From: WO2-35-19 sp964365465
Lineage (GTDB): Bacteria > Patescibacteriota > Minisyncoccia > Phycocordibacterales > WO2-35-19
Length of the DNA stretch: 11,686 nt
Assembly (NCBI GenBank): GCA_964365465.1
Contig: CAYIPT010000018.1
Span: 1-11,686, forward strand
Direction: 5' to 3'
Shown here piece after piece: positions 1 to 5,414 of this stretch; the stretch's first letter is position 1, and the number at the start of each line of letters is the position of its first letter. Both the position numbers and the translations under genes were made by a program. The notes beneath the pieces are model-generated. The model was not told the origin of the DNA, did no database searches, and saw only the letters and a program-made list of their open reading frames with translations.

Positions 1-434
1 TTTCTGTTCTTAAGGGATTAAAAAAAGAAAATCCCGAACTCTCGGAAGCGGAACTCCAAGAGAAGGTAAAAATATTTGCCGCCTCTACAAACGGAGATTT
101 GCGTTCTTCTCCGCCGCCCCATCTGACGGGCGGGGCAGTCGATTTAACCATGGTGAATCTAGAAGATCGTAAGCAAGTTGATATGGGCAAAAAGGGAGGG
201 CTGTACGGCACGGCCTTTCCCGATGCTTTGGAGGGGCAAAATTCGGAAGAATTTGAAGGGGCAAAACAACTCAGGCGACTTCTTTTCTGGATTGCACGCG
301 AGCAGCAGATGATCGTTAATCCAACGGAATGGTGGCACCTTTCGTGGGGAGATCAGATGTGGGCATGGATAACCAAGTCGCCATACGCTATTTACGGCGT
401 TGCGGAAAATTTTGTGTATACGGCGGGTTCTTAA
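1..434 (+). CDS. D-alanyl-D-alanine dipeptidase, VanX type (peptidase M15D), 5' end missing
   Basis: The frame is open from base 3 to the stop at 432-434, giving 143 visible residues; the start lies before the window. The family hydrolyses the D-Ala-D-Ala dipeptide with one zinc ion, either in peptidoglycan recycling or in vancomycin resistance. Two zinc-ligand regions are visible: PPPHLTGGAVDLT (His codon 120-122, Asp codon 141-143) and TEWWH (catalytic Glu codon 327-329, His codon 336-338). This matches the family pattern HxxGxAxDL...EWWH. The Arg of the transition-state pocket would lie upstream, out of view. A terminator hairpin overlaps the stop codon, so the gene ends its own transcript and is separate from murD. 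No vanH, vanA or vanRS gene is visible, so a recycling or nutritional role is as likely as resistance. The assignment rests on motifs; the exact family member is less certain than the fold. Confidence 0.85.
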   Translation, partial: SVLKGLKKENPELSEAELQEKVKIFAASTNGDLRSSPPPHLTGGAVDLTMVNLEDRKQVDMGKKGGLYGTAFPDALEGQNSEEFEGAKQLRRLLFWIAREQQMIVNPTEWWHLSWGDQMWAWITKSPYAIYGVAENFVYTAGS

Positions 435-467
435 AACAAGACCCGCCGTTTCGTTATAATTTTTTTT
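421..467 (+). terminator. Rho-independent terminator of the dipeptidase gene
   Basis: A perfect 8-bp inverted repeat, CGGCGGGT (421-428) with ACCCGCCG (441-448), can extend by CTT/AAG (430-432 with 438-440) around one bulged base, leaving a 5-nt loop. The stop codon at 432-434 sits at the stem-loop apex. The stem is followed by TTTCG and then a run of seven T (461-467). The U tract is imperfect close to the stem. Confidence 0.75.
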
Positions 468-477
468 AGTGTATTAT
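449..477 (+). promoter_or_regulatory. murD promoter, leaderless geometry
   Basis: TATTAT at 472-477 is followed by exactly six A residues and then the ATG at 484, so the expected transcription start falls on the start codon. The -35 position (449-454, TTTCGT) is weak. Thirteen bases, 465-477, are identical to the -10 region of the tRNA-Leu promoter. An alternative -10, TATAAT at 455-460, would start transcription near 467 and allow a GTG start at 469. Confidence 0.6.
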
Positions 478-483
478 AAAAAA

Positions 484-1812
484 ATGGAATTAAAAGGTAA
501 AAAAGTATTGCTAATGGGATTGGGGGTTTTGGGGGGCGGAGTGGCTACTGCAAGATTTCTTGTTGAAAACGGGGCTCTTTTGACCATAACTGATTTGAAA
601 GATTCAGAACATCTTAAACCTTCGCTTGAAAAATTGGAAGATTTAAAAAGTAAAATTAAATTTGTTTTAGGAGAACACAGAGAAAAAATTTTTTTAGAAA
701 ATGAGATTATAGTCATAAATCCAGATGTGCCAGCTGATAATAAATTTGTCCAGTTGGCGAAAGAAAATAGTAAAAAAATAGAAAATGAATTAACTCTTTT
801 TTACAAATTTTGCCCGAGCCGAAAAATTGTCGCGGTCACCGGCACTCGCGGCAAAACCACCACTGTCAATTGGATAGCGCATTTTTTGAAATCACACAAC
901 CCAAATACATTGCTGATTGGGAATTCTCCCGACAAACCCTTTTTGCAGGAAATTGAAAAAGTGAAAAAGGACAGTATTATTGTGCTAGAAGTTCCTTCCT
1001 ATCATCTTGAAATAGCAAATGAAAATAATTTTAAGCCGCATATAGCCGTTATCACCAATTTGTATCGCGACCATATAAATAGGCACAAAACAATGGAGGA
1101 ATACGCTCTGGCCAAAGCCAATATTTTCAAAGGTCAAAACCAAAACGACTTTTTAATTTTGAATAAAGAAAATGAATGGACTAATTTTTTCTTATCACAG
1201 AACCCCAAATCCAAAGTTTTATTTTCTTCTGAAGAAAATTTAGTTATAGATAAAAGTGAATTTATAAAACAGTGGGGAGAACATAACTTGCAAAATTTTG
1301 CCGCCTCTTTTTTGGTGGCGTTAACTTTGGGAATCTCTGCCGAAGAAATTAAAAGACAAATTGCCACATTGCCTCAAATAAAGTTTAGAGAAGAAAAAAT
1401 TTATGATAATGGTAAAATGCAAATTTATAACGATACCACAGCTACCTCTCCTGAAGCCTTGATTGCTTCAATGGAAAGATTTTTGAGAAAAGATGAAAAA
1501 GTTGTTTTCATAAGTGGCGGGACGGATAGGGAACTTGATTACAAAAACTGGGCAAAAGTAGCTCAAAAATTAATTAGGCCTGAAAATCTGATTTTATTAT
1601 CCGGAAGCGCCACCGAAAAGATTAAAAAAGAATTAGGTTGGGAAAAATTCATTGAATTTGATAGTTTAGAAAAGTGTTTAAAAAAAGCTTTGGAAATTGT
1701 GGAAAGCGATAAAATAATTTTTTCACCTGGAGCTAAAAGTTTTGAGAAATTCAAAAATGAATTTGATCGCGGCGAGCAGTTTAACCTACTGGTAAAACAA
1801 ATGTTGTCTTAA
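484..1812 (+). CDS. murD: UDP-N-acetylmuramoyl-L-alanine--D-glutamate ligase
   Basis: MurD adds D-glutamate to UDP-MurNAc-L-Ala in the cytoplasm, the second amino-acid step of peptidoglycan precursor synthesis. The product is 442 aa, close to the E. coli length. An N-terminal Rossmann-like region begins with GLGVLGGG (residues 12-19). The ATP-binding loop is GTRGKTT (120-126, Lys124). The central-domain metal-site region is NLYRDHINRH (from Asn192). Near the C-terminus, SPGAKSFEKFKNEFDRG matches the MurD-specific SPxxxSFDxFxNFExRG region and separates it from MurC, MurE and MurF. I chose ATG 484 because a -10 box ends exactly 6 nt upstream. A GTG at 469 would add five residues (MYYKK) that are not part of the fold. 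No Shine-Dalgarno is present. Confidence 0.93.
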   Translation: MELKGKKVLLMGLGVLGGGVATARFLVENGALLTITDLKDSEHLKPSLEKLEDLKSKIKFVLGEHREKIFLENEIIVINPDVPADNKFVQLAKENSKKIENELTLFYKFCPSRKIVAVTGTRGKTTTVNWIAHFLKSHNPNTLLIGNSPDKPFLQEIEKVKKDSIIVLEVPSYHLEIANENNFKPHIAVITNLYRDHINRHKTMEEYALAKANIFKGQNQNDFLILNKENEWTNFFLSQNPKSKVLFSSEENLVIDKSEFIKQWGEHNLQNFAASFLVALTLGISAEEIKRQIATLPQIKFREEKIYDNGKMQIYNDTTATSPEALIASMERFLRKDEKVVFISGGTDRELDYKNWAKVAQKLIRPENLILLSGSATEKIKKELGWEKFIEFDSLEKCLKKALEIVESDKIIFSPGAKSFEKFKNEFDRGEQFNLLVKQMLS

Positions 1813-1832
1813 ATTTTGTTTTGTGCTAACAT
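1804..1832 (+). promoter_or_regulatory. rpmG promoter
   Basis: TTGTCT (1804-1809), a 17-bp spacer and an extended -10, TGC TAACAT (hexamer 1827-1832), are followed by 6 nt and the rpmG ATG. The -35 box overlaps the murD stop region. The geometry predicts a leaderless mRNA. Confidence 0.65.
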
Positions 1833-1838
1833 ACTTTT

Positions 1839-1994
1839 ATGTCGCAAGATCAACTTATACGGCTTGTAAATAAATCAACAGGAGAGGTTTATTGGACGCG
1901 TAAAAATAAGCGTAAAGTAGAGCGCAAAATAGAACTCAAAAAATACTCTAAAAAGCTCCGCAAGCGAGTGGTTTTTAAGGAAGCTAAAAAATAG
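1839..1994 (+). CDS. rpmG: Large-subunit ribosomal protein bL33
   Basis: This is a short gene of 51 codons plus TAG. It begins MSQDQLIRLVNKSTGEVYWT and ends IELKKYSKKLRKRVVFKEAKK. The bL33 family has the same order: an N-terminal strand with a (V/I)xLxSTxGxxY-like stretch, a TxKN-like turn (here TRKNKRK), then K(I/L)ELKKYxxxxRKxVxFKEAK. It is a component of the 50S subunit near the E site. There are no cysteines, so this is the zinc-independent form. It starts 26 nt after the murD stop, has its own promoter 6 nt upstream and no Shine-Dalgarno, and is followed by a terminator. A 7-bp tandem repeat begins on its stop codon. Confidence 0.92.
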   Translation: MSQDQLIRLVNKSTGEVYWTRKNKRKVERKIELKKYSKKLRKRVVFKEAKK

Positions 1995-2019
1995 TAGCTA
2001 GTAACCAGCATCTAGTAGC
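1992..2019 (+). repeat. Heptameric tandem repeat, intergenic
   Basis: Four successive heptamers read TAGTAGC, TAGTAAC, CAGCATC and TAGTAGC. The array starts on the rpmG stop codon. It has the same 7-bp period as arrays inside miaA and topA, but a different unit. Confidence 0.6.
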
Positions 2020-2035
2020 AAGGTAAAGACAAAAC

Positions 2036-2059
2036 TAGCCCAAACAGGCTATTTTTGTT
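2036..2059 (+). terminator. Probable terminator after rpmG
   Basis: TAGCC (2036-2040) and GGCTA (2047-2051) form a 5-bp stem with a CAAACA loop, directly followed by TTTTTGTT. The stem is short but the T tract abuts it. The T tract runs straight into the -10 region of tRNA-Trp. Confidence 0.6.
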
Positions 2060-2064
2060 AATAT
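2056..2064 (+). promoter_or_regulatory. Extended -10 promoter of tRNA-Trp
   Basis: The extended -10 is TG at 2056-2057 (with T2058) plus TAATAT at 2059-2064. It places the expected transcript start at about 2071, 3 nt before the tRNA. No good -35 box is visible because that position is taken by the rpmG terminator stem. The same TGTTAATAT occurs upstream of topA. Confidence 0.55.
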
Positions 2065-2073
2065 TTCAATGTT

Positions 2074-2144
2074 GGGTGATTAGGTAAGTGGTATACCGGC
2101 GGTCTCCAAAACCGCATTCGGGGGTCCGATTCCTCCATCACCCG
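2074..2144 (+). tRNA. tRNA-Trp (anticodon CCA)
   Basis: A full cloverleaf folds. The acceptor is GGGTGAT/ATCACCC (2074-2080 with 2137-2143). The D-stem GGTA/TACC has a 7-nt loop with the GG pair. The anticodon stem GCGGT/ACCGC encloses loop CTCCAAA, with anticodon CCA at 2106-2108. The variable region is 4 nt. The T-stem is GGGGG/CCTCC (one G-U pair). Base 2144 (G) is the discriminator. The 3' CCA is not encoded. A36-A37-A38 is present, as expected for a MiaA substrate. The T-loop reads TCCGATT, so position 55 is C instead of the usual U. miaA runs through the whole tRNA on the other strand as far as the acceptor stem. Confidence 0.92.
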
Positions 2145-3138
2145 CTAAAAATTTTTCAACTTCTTTTTCTACCCCCTTAATCTTTGGTATTATCCAAGTA
2201 ATACTCTTATCTTTTTTGAACCAAGTCATTTGACGCTTGGCGTATCGCCAAGTTTTTTCTGCCATTTCTTTTTTTAGTTGTCTAGTGTCAAAGGTTCCCT
2301 TTGACAGGTACCGGGCAACCAGTTTGTATTCAAGTCCGATTTCCGACATGCGTTTCCAGGACAAACCTTTTTTGTGCAAATTTAAAACTTCTTTCAAAAG
2401 TCCCATTTTAAACCATTTATTTATTCTTTTATTTATTTTTTCTTTTAATTTTTTTTCGTCTAAAATGTATTTTTTCTCTTCCTGCCCCTCTCTTAATGTA
2501 AGAGAGGGGTTGGGATGAGTTATTTTTTTAAGCGGGGCAATTCCTATTTTCAAAACCTCGTACCCCGTATCTCGCGCTTCGTATTTCGGAACTCGTCCCA
2601 ATTTTTCACATATTTCAACCGCTCTTATAAGCCGCCTGGGATTTTTAGCGTCAATATTTTTTGCTCTCTCCGGATCCAGCTTTCTCAAAATTTCAAAAAG
2701 TTGTTCCACCGACTTTTTTTCAAGTTGTTTGCGTAATTTTGGGTTTGGAGGTACTTCGGGAATCTGTTTGTCCCCAAGCAATGCATTAATATAAAAACCA
2801 GTCCCTCCACAAACGATTGGCACTTTATTTTTTAGGACAATTTCAGCGATCGCTAAATTTGTCATTTTTACGAAATCGGAGGCAGTAAATCTTTCTTGTC
2901 CTGAGCGAAGTCGAAGGATTGGAGAAACTACATCAAGCAAATAATGCTTGACCCCTTTCATTTCTTTTTTAGTTATTTTACCTGTGCCTATATTAAGCCC
3001 TTTATAAACCTGTCGCGAATCGGCGGAAATAATTTCCCCATTAAACTTTTTGGCTAACTTAACGGCAATATCGCTTTTGCCGCTTGCAGTTGGTCCGAGA
3101 ATAACAATAAGTTTGGGCTTTTTATTTTTCTCTGACAT
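2080..3138 (-). CDS. miaA: tRNA dimethylallyltransferase with repeat-derived insertions
   Basis: MiaA transfers dimethylallyl from DMAPP to N6 of A37 in tRNAs that read UNN codons. Visible motifs are the P-loop GPTASGKS (residues 15-22), SADSRQVY (38-45) and CGGTGFYINALL (about 110-121), and the C-terminal half has the family's RxxWxxxGL-like and WRYAKRQMTWFK stretches. The ATG at 3138 is chosen because the P-loop follows after 14 residues; the in-frame upstream ATG at 3231 adds 31 residues encoded out of frame within the DUF1653 gene. The product is 352 aa against roughly 300-316 usual. The excess is explained by three repeat-encoded segments (about residues 74-82, 181-194 and 207-218) and by about 20 C-terminal residues read from the antisense strand of tRNA-Trp before the TAA at 2080-2082. 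The start overlaps the DUF1653 gene by 17 nt, suggesting translational coupling. Confidence 0.93.
   Translation of the reverse strand: MSEKNKKPKLIVILGPTASGKSDIAVKLAKKFNGEIISADSRQVYKGLNIGTGKITKKEMKGVKHYLLDVVSPILRLRSGQERFTASDFVKMTNLAIAEIVLKNKVPIVCGGTGFYINALLGDKQIPEVPPNPKLRKQLEKKSVEQLFEILRKLDPERAKNIDAKNPRRLIRAVEICEKLGRVPKYEARDTGYEVLKIGIAPLKKITHPNPSLTLREGQEEKKYILDEKKLKEKINKRINKWFKMGLLKEVLNLHKKGLSWKRMSEIGLEYKLVARYLSKGTFDTRQLKKEMAEKTWRYAKRQMTWFKKDKSITWIIPKIKGVEKEVEKFLAGDGGIGPPNAVLETAGIPLT
2485..2519 (+). repeat. CCCCTCTC palindromic element inside miaA
   Basis: A perfect 11-bp inverted repeat, CCCCTCTCTTA (2485-2495) and TAAGAGAGGGG (2499-2509), has a 3-nt loop and is followed by TTGGGATGAG. The same stem-plus-tail occurs in reverse orientation at 9061-9123. 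It encodes about THPNPSLTLREGQ in MiaA, where family members normally continue directly into the next helix. Confidence 0.8.
2557..2598 (+). repeat. Heptameric tandem repeat inside miaA
   Basis: Six consecutive heptamers share the pattern YYCGNNN: CTCGTAC, CCCGTAT, CTCGCGC, TTCGTAT, TTCGGAA and CTCGTCC. Six units make 42 bp, a whole number of codons, and encode about RVPKYEARDTGYEV. This lies between the conserved RAVEICEKLG and the LKIGI strand, where the family usually has only a short linker. Confidence 0.7.
2895..2919 (-). repeat. Short dispersed-type repeat inside miaA (encodes ILRLRSGQ)
   Basis: On the minus strand the segment reads CCTTCGACTTCGCTCAGGAC plus AAG, an imperfect palindrome with TCCT/AGGA ends. 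It interrupts the MiaA stretch that elsewhere reads DVVSPxxxFxxxDF, adding about eight residues. The sequence resembles a repeat I recall as dispersed in many bacterial genomes; only one copy is in this window, so the call rests on its position and on that recollection. Confidence 0.5.
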
Positions 3139-3379
3139 AAGTAAATCGTGGTCCTTTATATCCGATTTCAGGTTTGTCCACTTCTTCCAAAAACATTTTT
3201 GTCGGTCTTGACCAAGTTTTGTGTTCTCCATAAAGAGCTTGATAAATCACGACCGGTTCCAGAGTTTCCGAATCAGTGACAATTTTTTCAACCTGATATT
3301 CGTTGCCTTTGAAATGTTTATAGATACCGCCTATTTGTATTTCTTCGGCTGGATTATGTTTTTCTTCCAAATTTTCCAT
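3122..3379 (-). CDS. DUF1653 domain protein
   Basis: The product is 85 aa. Its core, IGGIYKHFKGNEYQVEKI followed by SETLEPVVIYQALYGEHKTW and then RPTKMFLEEV, matches the DUF1653 pattern (GxYxHFKGxxYxVxxxAxHSETxExxVVYxxLYG...WVRPxxMFxExV). The family is a small SH3-like domain of unknown biochemical role. ATG 3379 is preceded by TAATAT and exactly 6 nt, a leaderless geometry. The gene lies 9 nt after the 62-aa gene and overlaps the miaA start by 17 nt, so it is probably cotranscribed with miaA. I infer no function from that. Confidence 0.85.
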   Translation of the reverse strand: MENLEEKHNPAEEIQIGGIYKHFKGNEYQVEKIVTDSETLEPVVIYQALYGEHKTWSRPTKMFLEEVDKPEIGYKGPRFTYVREK

Positions 3380-3385
3380 AATTTT

Positions 3386-3391
3386 ATATTA
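3386..3391 (-). promoter_or_regulatory. Possible internal -10 box for DUF1653-miaA
   Basis: On the minus strand TAATAT (3391-3386) is followed by AAAATT and the DUF1653 ATG. The TAA of this box is also the stop codon of the upstream 62-aa gene. No clear -35 is present at 16-18 bp. Confidence 0.45.
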
Positions 3392-3577
3392 TTGCAATAC
3401 TAATTTTTTTATTTTTTCAATTTCATCTTTATTATCATAAAACTCGCTTTTGCCAAGTTTATACAACAAAGGTACTACCCCACATTTTTCACATTCGCCC
3501 CAATTGCATTTGCCCCCATTTTTCTTGGACAATTTTTGACATATTGCAATCTCTTTTTCAAAAACTTCTTTTTCCAT
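3389..3577 (-). CDS. Small Cys-containing protein of unknown function
   Basis: This is a 62-aa product that I do not recognise. It begins MEKEVFEKEIAICQKLSKKN. It has a cysteine cluster C24-x4-C29-x2-C32 within KCNWGECEKCGVVPLLYKL, with a further Cys at 13; the rest is charged and helical in character. The cluster could bind zinc or an iron-sulfur cluster, but three close cysteines do not prove it. The ATG at 3577 lies only 2 nt after the 3' end of tRNA-Leu on the same strand. A longer in-frame start (ATG at 3604) would be encoded by the tRNA T arm and is unlikely. It probably shares the tRNA-Leu transcript and leads into DUF1653 and miaA. Confidence 0.65.
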   Translation of the reverse strand: MEKEVFEKEIAICQKLSKKNGGKCNWGECEKCGVVPLLYKLGKSEFYDNKDEIEKIKKLVLQ

Positions 3578-3579
3578 AG

Positions 3580-3662
3580 TGGGCGTGGTGGGATTTGAAC
3601 CCACAAGACCTTGCGGTCACACGATTTTGAGTCGTGCGCGTAGACCGTTCCGCCACACGCCC
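3580..3662 (-). tRNA. tRNA-Leu (anticodon CAA)
   Basis: On the minus strand the acceptor GGGCGTG/CACGCCC closes a type II tRNA. The anticodon stem CACGA/TCGTG encloses loop CTCAAAA, with CAA at 3629-3627. A long variable arm has GACC/GGTC pairing around GCAA. The T arm is GTGGG TTCAAAT CCCAC. A73 (base 3580) is the leucine discriminator. CCA is not encoded: the next bases are CT and then the ATG of the 62-aa gene. A36-A37-A38 fits a MiaA substrate that reads UUG. Confidence 0.94.
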
Positions 3663-3675
3663 TTTAATACAAAAA

Positions 3676-3704
3676 ATAATACACTAAATACCAGCTAAAA
3701 TCAA
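3676..3704 (-). promoter_or_regulatory. Promoter of the tRNA-Leu / miaA transcription unit
   Basis: On the minus strand TTGATT (3704-3699), a 17-bp spacer and TATTAT (3681-3676) form a good vegetative promoter. Transcription would start about 7 nt before the tRNA. Its -10 region TTTAGTGTATTAT is identical to that of murD. Confidence 0.7.
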
Positions 3705-3708
3705 AGAT

Positions 3709-3739
3709 TTGTTATAAAATTTGTGGTAAAATATAGAAT
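3709..3739 (+). promoter_or_regulatory. Probable promoter of the nucleotidyltransferase gene
   Basis: TTGTTA (3709-3714), a 19-bp spacer and TAGAAT (3734-3739) precede the ATG at 3748 by 8 nt. Other AT-rich hexamers (TAAAAT at 3727, extended by TGG) are possible, so the exact box is uncertain. The promoter is back-to-back with that of tRNA-Leu. Confidence 0.45.
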
Positions 3740-3747
3740 ATAAAATT

Positions 3748-4383
3748 ATGGAAGGTTTAGAAAAACTTCACTCAAAAATAATAGTACCAGAAACACTTGA
3801 AGGAGATTCAAATAATGAATCGGTTTTAGTGGCAAGATATTTTAGTGAAGAATTACAAAAAAGATTGCCTTATGTTGTTGGGGTAATTATGCAAGGATCA
3901 AGATTTAAGGGCTATAGCACGCCCGATTCAGATTTGGACTTGTCTATCCTGTATGATTCTGAAGGGCTAGAATACAATTCTTCTGAATATTGGCAAAGAA
4001 AAAAAGATTTAGACGAAGTTATAGATGAAATAAAAAAAGAAATTGAAAGTAAAATTAATATACAAATTTTAACTTTTGATGTTAATGACAATGTTTTGAC
4101 AGATAATATAAAAAGAGAAAGATTTGCAGATTTGTCTTTATTATTTTCTCCTGGTTTTGGTCAAGATTTAAAAAAGTTTGTTAGACATTGGATTGAATTT
4201 GTAAATAATTTGCCACAACAACAAAAAGAAAAGACGATAGATAAAATTTTAGATGCACTTGTTGAGAAAGAAATAGAAAGATATATGGTTAGAAAATTAA
4301 TACGTCAAGATAAAATAAATAACTTAAAAATAGCACGCAGAGAATTATGGCACGAAAGATTAAGATCTTTTGGTTTGGTTTAA
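3748..4383 (+). CDS. Nucleotidyltransferase-fold protein (Pol beta superfamily)
   Basis: The product is 211 aa. The signature GSRFKGYSTPDSDLDLSILYD (Gly50-Ser51, then Asp62-x-Asp64) matches the hG[S/G]...DhDh metal-binding motif of this superfamily, which transfers nucleotidyl groups. A third acidic residue may be Asp111 in NIQILTFD, but I cannot place it with confidence. The C-terminal half (from about residue 125) is helical and charged, with no recognised domain. The substrate is unknown. No HEPN partner or antitoxin-like gene is adjacent, which argues against the usual MNT/HEPN pair, although the fold alone cannot exclude a toxin-antitoxin or resistance role. Codons are more AT-rich than in parB. 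parB follows after 23 nt with its own promoter. Confidence 0.75.
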   Translation: MEGLEKLHSKIIVPETLEGDSNNESVLVARYFSEELQKRLPYVVGVIMQGSRFKGYSTPDSDLDLSILYDSEGLEYNSSEYWQRKKDLDEVIDEIKKEIESKINIQILTFDVNDNVLTDNIKRERFADLSLLFSPGFGQDLKKFVRHWIEFVNNLPQQQKEKTIDKILDALVEKEIERYMVRKLIRQDKINNLKIARRELWHERLRSFGLV

Positions 4384-4399
4384 ATTTTTATGTTAAAAT
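4370..4399 (+). promoter_or_regulatory. parB promoter
   Basis: TTGGTT (4370-4375), an 18-bp spacer and an extended -10, TGT TAAAAT (hexamer 4394-4399), are followed by 7 nt and the parB ATG. This predicts a leaderless or near-leaderless mRNA. The -35 lies inside the end of the preceding gene. Confidence 0.6.
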
Positions 4400-4406
4400 A
4401 TAAGTA

Positions 4407-5414
4407 ATGTCCAACACTTCAAATTTTTATCAAAATTCAATATTCTGGGTGGAGGTGGATAAAATAAAACCCAATCCTTTTCAACCACGGCGGGAATTTG
4501 ATGAGGATTCTATGAAAGCCCTGGCCGATTCTATAAAGCAATACGGTGTGCTTCAGGCGTTGGTAGTGACTCGAAAAGAAATCATAAAAGATGACGGATT
4601 GGCAGTGGAATATGAACTTATCGCTGGTGAGAGACGTTTACGGGCATCAAAAATGGCGGGTCTTTCTCAGGTGCCGGTCATTATAAGAATGGGCGAAGGG
4701 GAGGAGAATAAAGATGATTTGATGAAATTAGAATTAGCTCTTATTGAAAATGTTCAGAGAGAAGATTTAAACCCGGTAGAAAGAGCCAGAGCGTTCAAAA
4801 AACTGACTGACCAGTTTGGATTCAAGCATCATCAAATTGCCTATAAAATTGGCAAGAGTCGGGTTTACGTGACCAACACAATGCGTATTTTGGATTTGCC
4901 GGAGGAGATGCTCACAGCTCTTTCGGAAGGTAAAATAAACGAAGGTCATACGCGACCGCTCCTTATGCTCATTGACCGGCCCGAAGAACAGAAAGTGCTT
5001 TTTCAAGATATAATGCTCCGTAAAATGAATGTGCGCGATGCTGAGCTGGCGGCGCGCAAAATTGCTATAGAAAGAGTGAGAAAGTTTAATGCCTCTGTTG
5101 ATCCCGAAATTTGCGCTTTGGAAGAAAAATTTGCGGCTAGTTTAGGGACTCGAGTCAAAATTGAGAAAAAAGAAAGAGAAGGTGTTGGCAAGTTGATGAT
5201 TGAATTTTTTTCAAATGACGATCTGGAAGATATTTTAAGAATGCTTCAAAATAATAGCCAGCAACCGGGGGTCGGCAGTCAAGAAAATGAGCCAATAGAC
5301 GATAGAACTAAAGAAGAAATAAAAAAAGCTGAAAATACTCCAATACCCAACGCCGCTGAAGCTATGCTGGGCGAGGAAGGAGATTTATATTCTATTAAAA
5401 ATTTCTCTATATAA
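4407..5414 (+). CDS. parB: Chromosome-partitioning protein ParB
   Basis: ParB binds parS DNA, spreads as a CTP-dependent clamp and works with ParA in chromosome segregation. The product is 335 aa. The N-terminal domain has KIKPNPFQPRREF (20-31), the CTP-binding GERRLRAS box (74-81) and ENVQREDLNPVE (114-125). A KorB-type helix-turn-helix region follows (about 136-162, HHQIAYKIGKSRVYVTNTMR), then linker helices with EGHTR. Residues after about 281 form a polar, low-complexity tail. parA is not adjacent, and no match to the common parS palindrome TGTTTCACGTGAAACA was seen by eye. The 3' end overlaps the convergent rel gene by 8 nt. Confidence 0.93.
   Translation: MSNTSNFYQNSIFWVEVDKIKPNPFQPRREFDEDSMKALADSIKQYGVLQALVVTRKEIIKDDGLAVEYELIAGERRLRASKMAGLSQVPVIIRMGEGEENKDDLMKLELALIENVQREDLNPVERARAFKKLTDQFGFKHHQIAYKIGKSRVYVTNTMRILDLPEEMLTALSEGKINEGHTRPLLMLIDRPEEQKVLFQDIMLRKMNVRDAELAARKIAIERVRKFNASVDPEICALEEKFAASLGTRVKIEKKEREGVGKLMIEFFSNDDLEDILRMLQNNSQQPGVGSQENEPIDDRTKEEIKKAENTPIPNAAEAMLGEEGDLYSIKNFSI

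Noticed and set aside
1..434. VanX-like gene as a vancomycin-resistance cluster
   Set aside because: No vanH, van ligase or two-component genes are present, and a terminator separates it from murD.
2557..2598. Short tandem units as a possible CRISPR array
   Set aside because: Units are 7 bp without spacers, degenerate, and inside a coding frame.
3139..3231. In-frame upstream ATG (3231) extending MiaA by 31 residues
   Set aside because: The extension lies wholly inside the DUF1653 gene in another frame, is unlike any MiaA N-terminus, and the P-loop position fits ATG 3138.
4407..5414. ParB as evidence of a plasmid or of the replication origin
   Set aside because: No parA, repA, dnaA or parS-like palindrome was seen in the window, so neither claim can be supported.
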